The notes: generated from the sequence alone by a model not told the origin. 64,000 bases of DNA from Rhizobiales bacterium 62-17 (GCA_001898965.1 MKVW01000003.1:103373-167372); one strand, 5' to 3'; shown: positions 54,936 to 62,953, counted from the stretch's first letter. A program made the numbers and translations.

Positions 54936-56384
54936 GTGAAACAATTCAAGATGCTACTGGCGAGCAGCGCGGCAGGTCTCCTGTCCGTCGCGGCGGCCCA
55001 GGCGGCGGACCTGCCATCGCGCAAGGCCGCTCCTGTCGAATACGTGCGAGTCTGCGACGCTTACGGCGCGGGCTTCTATTGGATTCCGGGCACCGACACC
55101 TGCTTGAAGGTCGGCGGCCGCGTCCGTGTCGACATGTGGTACACCCCGGCGAAGAACGCCGTTGTGCATCGTTCGACGGCGAGCGCCGCCAATCCGGCCA
55201 ACACGTTCATCTCGTCGAACGGCGTCGACCAGACCGGCTGGTATGCGCGCGGCATCGTCAGCATGGACGCCCGCACGCAGTCCGCTTGGGGCACCGTGCA
55301 GACGGTCTTCACGCTGCGCCTGATGTCGGCTTCCGGCCTCGCCAATACCCCTCCGGGCTATACCGGTGGCGTGTTTGCGGCGGGTAACGCCTCGAGCGCG
55401 ACCATCGAAGCGGCCTACATCCGTTTCGCCGGCTTCACGGTCGGTCAAGCGGCTTCGAACTTCACGTTCCTGCCGCCGTTCCAGTACCACACGATGTTTA
55501 CCTCGGGCTTCCCGAACGGCATCCGTCAGCTCGCTTATACGGCGACCTTCGGCGGCGGTTTCTCGGCGACCATCGCTCTGGAAAACCGTGCTGAACTGAC
55601 CAACTCGAACTCGGTCAACACGCTCGGCGCCAACCCGTTCACCGCCACGGCGGCGACCGCTGGCCCGATCGCCCAGCGTCTGCCGGCTCTCGTCGGTAAC
55701 GTCCGCATCGACCAGTCGTGGGGTTCCGCGATGCTGTCGGCCGCGGTGCTCGAAAACACCGCCACGTTCGGCAACGCCGCTCTCGCGGTTGTCGGCAATG
55801 CCGGCCCGCAAGTCCGTAACACGGGCTGGGCTGTCAGCGGCGGTCTGCGCATCAACCTCCCGATGCTCGCCCAGGGCGACAGCATCCAGGGTTGGGTGGC
55901 TTACGGCGTCGGCGCGCTCGACTACGTGACCAACTCCGGCATCAACACCAATCCGCCGGTTTCGGGCAACTACATGGGCGGCTTCCTGCGTGCTGACCGT
56001 AACGTCACGCTGTATTGCGTGAACGCGGCCTGTACGATTGGTGGTTCGGAGCAGACCAGGGCTTGGTCGGCTGCGGCGATCTTCACCCACTACTGGACCC
56101 CGTCGCTGCGTTCGCACCTCATCGGTTCGTATGCCCGCATCATGCGCGGCAACGTTGCCAAGAACACCGCATGGGCCCAGGGCGGTCTGTCGGATGCCAC
56201 CGTGTGGGGCGTCATGGGCAGCCTGATCTGGTCGCCGGTGCGCAACTTCGACATCGGTGTCGAACTGTCCTACGCCCGCCTGAGCCAGAGCCTGCCGCTC
56301 TCGGTCCCGGTTGGCCTCGGCACGCTGGCTCAGGTCAGCCCGAGCAACTGGACGGGTCGTGTTCGCGTCGAGCGCACCTTCTAA
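54936..56384 (+). CDS. Outer-membrane porin (alphaproteobacterial porin subfamily), copy 1
   Basis: A 482-aa porin starting at GTG 54936 with AGGAGAGCAAGA upstream. Signal peptide MKQFKMLLASSAAGLLSVAA ends at AQA; the mature start is ADLPSRKAAPVEYVRVCDAY. The N-terminal Cys pair (VCDAY...TDTC), the repeated beta-strand phrases (RQLAYTATFGGGF, YIRFAGFTVGQAASNFTFLP) and the C-terminal Phe (RVRVERTF) fit a trimeric 16-stranded barrel. A second Cys pair is in CVNAAC. It differs from the other copies mainly in putative surface loops. It allows passive diffusion of small hydrophilic solutes. Confidence 0.95.
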   Translation: MKQFKMLLASSAAGLLSVAAAQAADLPSRKAAPVEYVRVCDAYGAGFYWIPGTDTCLKVGGRVRVDMWYTPAKNAVVHRSTASAANPANTFISSNGVDQTGWYARGIVSMDARTQSAWGTVQTVFTLRLMSASGLANTPPGYTGGVFAAGNASSATIEAAYIRFAGFTVGQAASNFTFLPPFQYHTMFTSGFPNGIRQLAYTATFGGGFSATIALENRAELTNSNSVNTLGANPFTATAATAGPIAQRLPALVGNVRIDQSWGSAMLSAAVLENTATFGNAALAVVGNAGPQVRNTGWAVSGGLRINLPMLAQGDSIQGWVAYGVGALDYVTNSGINTNPPVSGNYMGGFLRADRNVTLYCVNAACTIGGSEQTRAWSAAAIFTHYWTPSLRSHLIGSYARIMRGNVAKNTAWAQGGLSDATVWGVMGSLIWSPVRNFDIGVELSYARLSQSLPLSVPVGLGTLAQVSPSNWTGRVRVERTF

Positions 56385-56394
56385 TCGCATAAGG

Positions 56395-56566
56395 TTTCGG
56401 CCGGGGGGCGCAATACCCCGGCCGGAACGACCGCACTCCGTAAAACCTGGACAATCGGCAAGATTGAAATTGGCCTCCGTTTCAATCCGCTCCCTCTGAG
56501 CAACAGATCCGGGATTATGGAGAACCGGGCGGACTTCGGCCCTGGCGCTGAGCGCCGGGGCTTTTT
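56395..56566 (+). ncRNA. Conserved post-porin structured RNA, copy 1
   Basis: Module 1 is a 12-base stem, TTTCGGCCGGGG (56395-56406) with CCCCGGCCGGAA (56416-56427). Module 2 is hairpin A, GATTGAAA/TTTCAATC (56462-56487) with CCTCC in its loop, and hairpin B, GCTC-CCTCT-GAGC (56489-56501). Module 3 is the terminator. The same order follows all four intact porins. It could be a processed 3'-UTR RNA with anti-Shine-Dalgarno-like loops. Confidence 0.7.
56539..56566 (+). terminator. Intrinsic terminator, porin copy 1
   Basis: GCCCTGGCGC (56539-56548), loop TGA, GCGCCGGGGC (56552-56561), TTTTT; one G-T pair. Confidence 0.9.
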
Positions 56567-56655
56567 CATTTTCGGGCAGGAGAGTGGCTTTTCCAGCAGG
56601 CTTGTTCCCGCCGAATTCCTCTGATTGAAATCGGTGAGGTTCGAAAGGGGATCGC

Positions 56656-56913
56656 ATGCGGGTGAGCCAGGGTTGTTTAGGCGCCGTGACGTGCCTGCTG
56701 CTCGTCGGGACCGCCGCTCAGGCAGCGGGACCACAGCCGTCGCGCAAAGCCCCCGCGGCCGAAAGAACCGCGAGCTGCGAAGCCTATGGGCCGGGCTTCG
56801 TGCGTGTTCAGGGTTCGGACACCTGCATCAAGGTCGGCGGTCGGGTGCGCGTCGAGGGCTGGTTCACGCCCAGCAAAAACGCGGTGAGCCCGAGCGCGGC
56901 GCCCGCCCGGTGA
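56656..56913 (+). CDS. Mini-porin: 85-aa exported protein matching only the porin N-terminus
   Basis: ATG 56656 follows AAGGGGATCGC. A signal peptide (CLGAVTCLLLVGTAAQAAG) leads to PSRKAPAAERTASCEAYGPG, then SDTCIKVGGRVRVEGWFTPS, aligning with the first 60 mature residues of the neighbouring porins, including both Cys. It stops at TGA just where the barrel would begin, with no decayed barrel downstream. It may be a truncated duplicate or a functional secreted module (plug, chaperone-like or decoy). Its frame is intact and its own ribosome site is good. Confidence 0.65.
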   Translation: MRVSQGCLGAVTCLLLVGTAAQAAGPQPSRKAPAAERTASCEAYGPGFVRVQGSDTCIKVGGRVRVEGWFTPSKNAVSPSAAPAR

Positions 56914-56969
56914 TCCGGCAGGTTTAGCCGCTTTGTCCACAGGCAATTGACGTCACGATTCACGGGCGC

Positions 56970-56991
56970 GCCGCCGTGTCTTGACGGCGGC
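56970..56991 (+). terminator. Weak terminator-like hairpin after mini-porin
   Basis: GCCGCCGT (56970-56977), loop GTCTTG, ACGGCGGC (56984-56991); the T-rich tract that follows is imperfect. Confidence 0.45.
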
Positions 56992-57289
56992 TTGGCTGTT
57001 TTATGACGGCAGGGCAGGTGGCATACGTAGAATCCCCAGCCATCATCTACTTGGCATCGAAGCCGCTGTGGGAACGTCGCGAATGCAAATTGTGACCTCC
57101 TGACAACACAATTCGGGAAACGACATGTTCGGCTCCCGAGAACCTCCAATTGCGACGGTTTCGCCACTTTTCAGTCACACTGCCTAGGCTTTGTCACAAA
57201 CATTGCACAAAGCGGAGGCTTTAAGCTAAAGCTTGGCAGGTAACGCCGGAATCAGAGGCCGGCGTTTTTGTAGTCATGGAGGCTGAATA
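56992..57289. promoter_or_regulatory. Leader of porin copy 2 with terminator-like hairpin
   Basis: At 57243-57269, ACGCCGG and CCGGCGT enclose a nine-base loop and are followed by TTTTT, ending 20 bases before the porin ATG. Because it lies in the leader, it could attenuate transcription. CGGAGGC at 57213-57219 is a perfect seven-base complement of the GCCUCCG loop of the post-porin RNA. The region also holds GCTTTA AGC TAAAGC. Confidence 0.5.
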
Positions 57290-58729
57290 ATGACGCTTAC
57301 CAAGAGCCTGTTGCTCGGATCATCGGCGGCTCTGCTCGCCGTTGCCGGCGCCCAGGCGGCGGATCTCCCGTCGCGCAAGGCGGCTCCTGTTGAATATGTG
57401 CGAGTCTGCGACGCCTATGGCGCGGGCTTCTATTGGATTCCGGGCACCGACACCTGCTTGAAGGTTGGTGGTCGTGTCCGTGTGGACATGTGGTTCACCC
57501 CGTCGAAGAATGCGGTTTCGCATCGTTCGACCGGTGGCGGCGCCGGCACGTTCATCTCGTCAAATGCGGTTGACCAGTACGGCTGGTACGCCCGCGGCAT
57601 CGTCAACATGGACGCCCGCACCCAGTCCGCTTGGGGCACGGTGCAGACCGTGTTCGCGCTGCGTCTGGCGTCGACTTCCGGCCTCGCCACCACGGGTCCG
57701 GGCTATTCCGGCGGCGTCTTCGCGGCGGGTAACGCCTCGTCGACGGCCATCGAAGCGGCCTATATCCGTTTCGCCGGTTTCACCGTCGGTCAGGCGGCCT
57801 CGAACTTCACGTTCCTGCCGGCTTATCACTACGGCTCGATCTGGAACGCCGGTTTCCCGAACGGCATCCGTCAGCTCGCCTATACGGCGACCTTCGGCGG
57901 CGGCTTCTCGGCGACCATCGCCCTGGAAAACCGGGGTGAGCTGACCAACTCGAACGCAGTCAACACGCTCGGCGCCAACCCGTTCACCGCCACGGCGGCG
58001 ACCGCTGGTCCGATCGCGCAGCGCCTGCCGGCCGTTGTCGCCAACCTGCGTATCGACCAGGGCTGGGGTTCGGCCATGGTGTCGGGCGCGGTGCTTGAAA
58101 ACACCGCCACGTTCAGCAACGCCAACCTCGCGGTTGTCGGCAATGCCGGCCCGTTGGTCCGTCGCACGGGCTGGGCGGTCAGCGCTGGCCTGAAGGTCAA
58201 CCTGCCGATGCTCGCCCAAGGCGATCACGTCCAGGTGTGGGCTGCTTATGGTGTCGGCGCGCTCGACTACGTCACGTCGGCTGGCGTGAACTCGAACACG
58301 GCGATCGCTGCCAACTATCTCGGCGGCTTCCTGCGCATGGATCGCAACATGACGCTGTTCTGCGTCAATGCGGCCTGCACGGCCGGTGGTTCGGAGCAGA
58401 CCCGGGCGTTCAACGTGACGGGTATCTTCACCCACTACTGGACCCCGTCGCTGCGTTCGAACTTGATCGGTACGTACACGCAGATCGATCCGGGCAGCGT
58501 CACCAAGAACACCGCTTGGGCGAATGGTGGTCTGTCCAAGGCCAACGTGTGGGGCGTCATGGGCAGCCTGATCTGGTCGCCGGTGCGTAACTTCGACATC
58601 GGTGTCGAACTGTCCTACGCCCGCCTGAACCAGAACCTGCCGCTGTCGGTTCCGGCTGGCCTTGGCGTTCTCGCCAACGTCAACCCGAACAACTGGTCGG
58701 GCCGTATGCGCGTCGAGCGCAGCTTCTAA
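57290..58729 (+). CDS. Outer-membrane porin (porin subfamily), copy 2
   Basis: A 479-aa porin starting at ATG 57290 behind TGGAGGCTGAATA. Signal peptide MTLTKSLLLGSSAALLAVAG ends at AQA; the mature protein begins ADLPSRKAAPVEYVRVCDAY. It shares the Cys pair, strand phrases and terminal Phe (RMRVERSF) of copy 1. Variable segments include TFLPAYHYGSIWNAGFPN and AGVNSNTAIAANYLGG, likely extracellular loops. Expression may be subject to the hairpin in its leader. Confidence 0.95.
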   Translation: MTLTKSLLLGSSAALLAVAGAQAADLPSRKAAPVEYVRVCDAYGAGFYWIPGTDTCLKVGGRVRVDMWFTPSKNAVSHRSTGGGAGTFISSNAVDQYGWYARGIVNMDARTQSAWGTVQTVFALRLASTSGLATTGPGYSGGVFAAGNASSTAIEAAYIRFAGFTVGQAASNFTFLPAYHYGSIWNAGFPNGIRQLAYTATFGGGFSATIALENRGELTNSNAVNTLGANPFTATAATAGPIAQRLPAVVANLRIDQGWGSAMVSGAVLENTATFSNANLAVVGNAGPLVRRTGWAVSAGLKVNLPMLAQGDHVQVWAAYGVGALDYVTSAGVNSNTAIAANYLGGFLRMDRNMTLFCVNAACTAGGSEQTRAFNVTGIFTHYWTPSLRSNLIGTYTQIDPGSVTKNTAWANGGLSKANVWGVMGSLIWSPVRNFDIGVELSYARLNQNLPLSVPAGLGVLANVNPNNWSGRMRVERSF

Positions 58730-58739
58730 TCAACTGACG

Positions 58740-58906
58740 TTTCGGCCGGGGGGCGCAATACCCCGGCCGGAATGGCCTGCACGCCCCGAATCCCGGGCGG
58801 CTAGATTGAAAACAACCTCCGTTTCAATTCGCTCCCTCTGAGCAGCAGATCCGGATCATGGGGATTTAGGCCTTGGGCCCCGGCGTCGACGACGCCGGGG
58901 CTTTTT
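58740..58906 (+). ncRNA. Conserved post-porin structured RNA, copy 2
   Basis: Same three modules: GC stem TTTCGGCCGGGG/CCCCGGCCGGAA (58740-58772); hairpin A, GATTGAAA/TTTCAATT (58804-58829) with loop ACAACCTCCG; hairpin B, GCTC-CCTCT-GAGC (58831-58843); terminator. Hairpin A has a G-T pair at its base, and the loop keeps CCTCC although flanking bases changed. Confidence 0.7.
58877..58906 (+). terminator. Intrinsic terminator, porin copy 2
   Basis: GCCCCGGCGTC (58877-58887), loop GAC, GACGCCGGGGC (58891-58901), TTTTT. Confidence 0.92.
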
Positions 58907-59398
58907 CGTGCCTTTTCTACACCGGGCAGTTCATCCGATGTTCTTGCCAAGGCTCGGGCAAGCATGGCCGTTAGGGCCGTTGTACTGGGGCCGGCTATCC
59001 GGAGGCTGCCAGTTACCCGCTCTGTCCAGTTGTTTTCGAGAATATCGCGACAATCTGGCATTGGTAGAAATACGGTCATACAGTCGAGCTTGTCACATTT
59101 GAAGTATTGATGTGAATATTTTGGATGATCTAAGTAATTAAAAGTATTAAATGGTATAAATTCCTTATCGTGTGGCGTTCTGGCCACAATTTCGAATAAT
59201 AGACCGTTCAAATACTTGTGAAGGGCCGTTTCGGGCAAATAGTGGGCAATATTCGGTTATGTTGATGGCGATCGGAATCGCGGGGGTCAAAGAGGATTCA
59301 GGTCTGGGGGATGCGGGCCCGCCGGTTGCTCAGGTTCCAACCGCTTTCCCAAGTGGCCTTGAAAATCAGTGCTTTAAAAGTTTTATGGAGAGAACCGA
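58907..59398. promoter_or_regulatory. Leader of porin copy 3, 492-base intergenic region
   Basis: The middle (59090-59230) is AT-rich and unlike its surroundings. On the minus strand CGAAATTGTGGCCA (59180-59193) recalls the AATTGTGGC core seen upstream of copy 1. A 145-codon minus-strand frame crosses here but has no start signal and runs into the terminator, so I do not call it. Confidence 0.35.
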
Positions 59399-60838
59399 AT
59401 GACGCTCACAAAGAGCTTTCTGCTCGGCACCTCGGCGGCGCTGCTCGTCGGCGCCGGGGCGCAGGCCGCAGATTTGCCATCACGCAAAGCCGCGCCTGTC
59501 GAATATGTACGGGTCTGCGACGCCTATGGCGCAGGCTTTTATTGGATTCCGGGCACCGACACCTGCTTGAAGGTCGGTGGCCGTATCCGTGTTGATATGT
59601 GGTACACGCCGGCGAAGAACGCGGTTTCGCATCGTTCGACTGGCGGTGGCACCGGTACGTTCATCAGCTCGAATGGCGTCGACCAGAACGGCTGGTATGC
59701 GCGCGGCGTCGTGAACATGGACGCCCGCACCCAGTCCGCCTGGGGCACGGTGCAGACTGTCTTCTCGCTGCGTCTGGCCGCGGCTTCAGGCCTCGCCAAT
59801 AGCCCGCCGGGCTATTCGACCGGCGTGTTCTCGGCCGGCAATGCCAACAGTGCGACGATCGAAGCGGCCTACATCCGTTTCGCCGGCTTCACCGTCGGTC
59901 AGGCGGCCTCGAACTTCGTGTTCATGCCGGGCTACATCTATCACTCGCCGATGTACGGCGGTTTCCCGAACGGCATCCGCCAGCTCGCTTATACGGCGAC
60001 CTTCGGCGGTGGTTTCTCGGCGACCCTCGCTTTGGAAAACCGGGGTGAGCTGAACCTGTCGACCTCGGCCAATACGCTCGGTGCCAATCCGTTCACCGCC
60101 ACAGGCGCGCTGGCCGGTCCGATCGCTCAGCGCTTGCCGGCTCTCGTCGCCAACCTGCGGGTCGATCAGGCCTGGGGCACGGTCATGGTGTCCGGCGTCG
60201 TGCTTCAGAACAACGCGACCTTCGCCAATCCGGCGCTCGCGGTGGTCGGTAACGCTGGTCCGTCGTTGAATCGTACCGGCTGGGCGGTGAGCGGTAACGT
60301 TCGCATCAACCTGCCGATGCTGGCTCAAGGCGACCACTTCCTGGCCACGGTGGCTTATGGTGTCGGCGCGCTTGACTACGTCACGGGCATCGGCGGCAAC
60401 GCCAACTTCCTGAACACGGGCAGCTGGCTCGGTGGCTTCCTGCGCGTTGATCGCAACATGACCTTGTACTGCGTGAACGCGGCTTGCACCGTCGGCGGTT
60501 CGGAACAGACCAAGGCGTTCAATGCGGTCGCCATGTTCGTCCACTACTGGACCCCGTCGCTGCGTTCGACCTTGATGGGTGCGTATACGCGCATCACGCC
60601 GGGCAGCGTCACGCAGAACACGGCTTGGGCGCAGGGTGGCCTGTCGAAGGCTGATCTGTGGCAGGTCGCTGGCCAGTTGATCTGGTCGCCGGTGCGTAAC
60701 TTCGACATCGGTGTCGAACTCTCCTACGCGAAGCTGAAGCAGTCGCTGCCGCTCTCGGTTCCGGTGGGCCTTGGCACGCTCGCCAACGTCAGCCCGAGCA
60801 ACTGGACGGGTCGGGTTCGCGTCGAACGGACTTTCTAA
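59399..60838 (+). CDS. Outer-membrane porin (porin subfamily), copy 3
   Basis: A 479-aa porin starting at ATG 59399 behind TATGGAGAGAACCGA. Signal peptide MTLTKSFLLGTSAALLVGAG. It is the most divergent of the four in putative loops (FMPGYIYHSPMYGGFPN, GIGGNANFLNTGSWLGG) and in the eyelet-like region (LNLSTSANTLGANPFTATGA). The N-terminal module, strand phrases and C-terminal RVRVERTF are conserved. A different pore selectivity or surface antigenicity is plausible. Confidence 0.95.
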   Translation: MTLTKSFLLGTSAALLVGAGAQAADLPSRKAAPVEYVRVCDAYGAGFYWIPGTDTCLKVGGRIRVDMWYTPAKNAVSHRSTGGGTGTFISSNGVDQNGWYARGVVNMDARTQSAWGTVQTVFSLRLAAASGLANSPPGYSTGVFSAGNANSATIEAAYIRFAGFTVGQAASNFVFMPGYIYHSPMYGGFPNGIRQLAYTATFGGGFSATLALENRGELNLSTSANTLGANPFTATGALAGPIAQRLPALVANLRVDQAWGTVMVSGVVLQNNATFANPALAVVGNAGPSLNRTGWAVSGNVRINLPMLAQGDHFLATVAYGVGALDYVTGIGGNANFLNTGSWLGGFLRVDRNMTLYCVNAACTVGGSEQTKAFNAVAMFVHYWTPSLRSTLMGAYTRITPGSVTQNTAWAQGGLSKADLWQVAGQLIWSPVRNFDIGVELSYAKLKQSLPLSVPVGLGTLANVSPSNWTGRVRVERTF

Positions 60839-60847
60839 TCGCATAAG

Positions 60848-61018
60848 TTTCGGCCGGGGCGCGCAATACCCCGGCCGAAAGGGCCGCGCTTCGTGATACC
60901 CGGACATTGGTGAGATTGAGATTCGACCTCCATTTCAGTCCGCTCCCTCTGAGCAGCAGATCTGGGATCACGGAGAAACGGGCCGCTCTAAAGCCCCGGC
61001 GTTCAGCCGGGGCTTTTT
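60848..61018 (+). ncRNA. Conserved post-porin structured RNA, copy 3
   Basis: GC stem TTTCGGCCGGGG/CCCCGGCCGAAA (60848-60880), here fully Watson-Crick. Hairpin A is GATTGAGAT/ATTTCAGTC (60914-60940), with two wobble pairs replacing canonical ones and a new closing T-A pair; its loop TCGACCTCC keeps CCTCC. Hairpin B is unchanged (60942-60954). This copy gives the best evidence for conserved pairing. Confidence 0.72.
60993..61018 (+). terminator. Intrinsic terminator, porin copy 3
   Basis: GCCCCGGC (60993-61000), loop GTTCA, GCCGGGGC (61006-61013), TTTTT. Confidence 0.92.
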
Positions 61019-61095
61019 CATATCTTCTATTGAAGCGCGATCTGATTTTGGAAGCACAGGGGCTCCCCTAAGCCCATTTCAGGCGTAACTGTGGA

Positions 61096-61111
61096 CAATC
61101 GTGGCAATTTT
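61096..61111 (+). promoter_or_regulatory. Shared upstream box of porin copy 4
   Basis: CAATCGTGGCAATTTT matches CAATTGTGGCAATTTT (54679-54694) upstream of porin copy 1 at 15 of 16 bases. It lies 176 bases before the copy 4 ATG and could be a promoter or regulator element. Confidence 0.4.
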
Positions 61112-61286
61112 GTGTGGCCTTATGACCACACCTCCCGACGATCTTAGCGCGGAATGCGAACAAATCGCCCACGTTCAAAAACCTTCACAAAACCGTTGTG
61201 TGGGACCCGTACCCGCGCGGTGTGTGCAGGAGAGACATCCGCGAAGCGGTCCTCCTTGCGCATTGTTCCACTCTGGAGGTTTTGTA

Positions 61287-62723
61287 ATGACATTCACCAA
61301 GAGCCTATTGCTCGGTTCATCGGCGGCTCTGCTCGCCGTGGCCGGTGCGCAGGCGGCGGATCTGCCCTCGCGCAAGGCGGCTCCTGTCGAATACGTGCGG
61401 GTTTGCGACGCTTACGGCGCAGGCTTCTATTGGATTCCGGGCACCGACACCTGCTTGAAGGTCGGCGGCCGCGTCCGTGTCGATATGTGGTACACCCCGG
61501 CGAAGAACGCGGTTTCGCATCGTTCGACCGGCGGCGGCGCTGGCACGTTCATCTCGTCGAACGGCGTTGACCAGTACGGCTGGTACGCTCGCGGCATCGT
61601 GCAGATGGACGCGCGCACCCAGTCCGCTTGGGGCACCGTGCAGACGGTCATGAGCCTGCGTCTCCACGCCGGCAGCGGTCTGTCGACCGGCAACTACACC
61701 AGCGGCAGCTTTGCTGGCGGCAATGCCAACTCCTCGACCGTTGAAGCCGCCTACATCCGTTTCGCCGGCTTCACCGTCGGTCAGGCGTCGTCGAACTTCA
61801 CCTTCCTGCCGTCGTTCAACTATCACTCGATGTGGAACTCGTCATTCCCGAGCGGCATCCGCCAGCTCGCTTATACGGCGACCTTCGGTGGTGGCTTCTC
61901 GGCGACCATCGCGCTTGAAAACCGTGGCGATCTGCCGATGTCGATGGCCGTCAACACGCTTGGCGCCAATCCGTTCACCGCCACAGCGGCGACCGCTGGC
62001 CCGATCGCGCAGCGCCTGCCGGCTCTCGTCGGTAACGTCCGCGTCGACCAGTCGTGGGGTTCCGCGATGTTGTCGGGTGTCGTGCTCGAAAACACGGCGA
62101 CCTTCGGCAATGCCAACCTCGCGGTTGTCGGCAATGCCGGTCCGCTCGTGCGCAGCACCGGCTGGGCGGTTAGCGGTGGCCTGAAGGTCAACCTGCCGAT
62201 GATCGCTGCTGGCGACAGCATTCAGGTTTGGGCTGGCTATGGCGTCGGCGCTCTCGACTATGTCGTCGGCCCGGGCATGAACGCTGGTTCGACCGCGACC
62301 ACGGGTAACTTCCTCGGCGGCTTCCTGCGTTCGGACCGCAACGTCACGCTGTTCTGCGTGAACGCGGCCTGCTCGATCGGTGGTTCGGAACAGACGAAGG
62401 CTTGGTCGATCGCCGGCATCTTGACCCACTATTGGACCCCGTCGCTACGTTCGAACCTGTTGGCTTCTTACGCGCGCGTCATGCCGGGCAACGTCACCCG
62501 CAACACGGCTTGGGCCAATGGCGGTCTGTCGAATGCCACGGCTTGGAACGTCATGGGCGACATCATCTGGTCGCCGGTGCGTAACTTCGACATCGGTCTG
62601 GAACTCTCCTACGCCCGTCTGAACCAGAGCCTGCCTCTGTCGGTTCCGGCTGGTCTCGGCGTTCTCGCCAATGTCAACCCGAGCAACTGGACGGGTCGCG
62701 TTCGCGTCGAGCGCACCTTCTAA
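61287..62723 (+). CDS. Outer-membrane porin (porin subfamily), copy 4
   Basis: A 478-aa porin starting at ATG 61287 behind CTGGAGGTTTTGTA; the frame continues upstream to 61101 but without a better start. Signal peptide MTFTKSLLLGSSAALLAVAG. Its N-terminal region is almost identical to copy 2. Loops differ (TFLPSFNYHSMWNSSFPS; GPGMNAGSTATTGNFLGG). The C-terminus is RVRVERTF. A patchwork of identity with copies 1 and 2 suggests gene conversion within the array. Confidence 0.95.
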   Translation: MTFTKSLLLGSSAALLAVAGAQAADLPSRKAAPVEYVRVCDAYGAGFYWIPGTDTCLKVGGRVRVDMWYTPAKNAVSHRSTGGGAGTFISSNGVDQYGWYARGIVQMDARTQSAWGTVQTVMSLRLHAGSGLSTGNYTSGSFAGGNANSSTVEAAYIRFAGFTVGQASSNFTFLPSFNYHSMWNSSFPSGIRQLAYTATFGGGFSATIALENRGDLPMSMAVNTLGANPFTATAATAGPIAQRLPALVGNVRVDQSWGSAMLSGVVLENTATFGNANLAVVGNAGPLVRSTGWAVSGGLKVNLPMIAAGDSIQVWAGYGVGALDYVVGPGMNAGSTATTGNFLGGFLRSDRNVTLFCVNAACSIGGSEQTKAWSIAGILTHYWTPSLRSNLLASYARVMPGNVTRNTAWANGGLSNATAWNVMGDIIWSPVRNFDIGLELSYARLNQSLPLSVPAGLGVLANVNPSNWTGRVRVERTF

Positions 62724-62733
62724 TCGACAAGAG

Positions 62734-62903
62734 TTTCGGCCGGGGGGCGCAATACCCCGGCCGGACACACCGCACCTTGTGAACCTGGGCAAACCAGTGA
62801 GATTGAAATTGGCCTCCGTTTCAATCCGCTCCCTCTGAGCAATAGATCTGGGACTACTAGGATCGAGCGGATCTCAAGCCCCGGCATTTGGCCGGGGCTT
62901 TTT
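62734..62903 (+). ncRNA. Conserved post-porin structured RNA, copy 4
   Basis: GC stem at 62735-62765; hairpin A, GATTGAAA/TTTCAATC (62801-62826) with loop TTGGCCTCCG; hairpin B, GCTC-CCTCT-GAGC (62828-62840); terminator. Hairpins A and B are identical to copy 1, although the linkers between modules differ. Confidence 0.7.
62878..62903 (+). terminator. Intrinsic terminator, porin copy 4
   Basis: GCCCCGGC (62878-62885), loop ATTTG, GCCGGGGC (62891-62898), TTTTT. Confidence 0.92.
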
Positions 62904-62953
62904 CATATATGCTGTTCACGGGGCGAAATATTCGCCGAGTGATGCGAGCGTGA

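Noticed and set aside
58801..59238. 145-codon minus-strand frame between porin copies 2 and 3
   Set aside because: It runs through the conserved post-porin RNA and terminator, has no ribosome site, and its sequence resembles translated AT-rich noncoding DNA.
61101..61286. 62-codon N-terminal extension of porin copy 4
   Set aside because: ATG 61287 has GGAGG and starts a signal peptide identical in type to the other copies.
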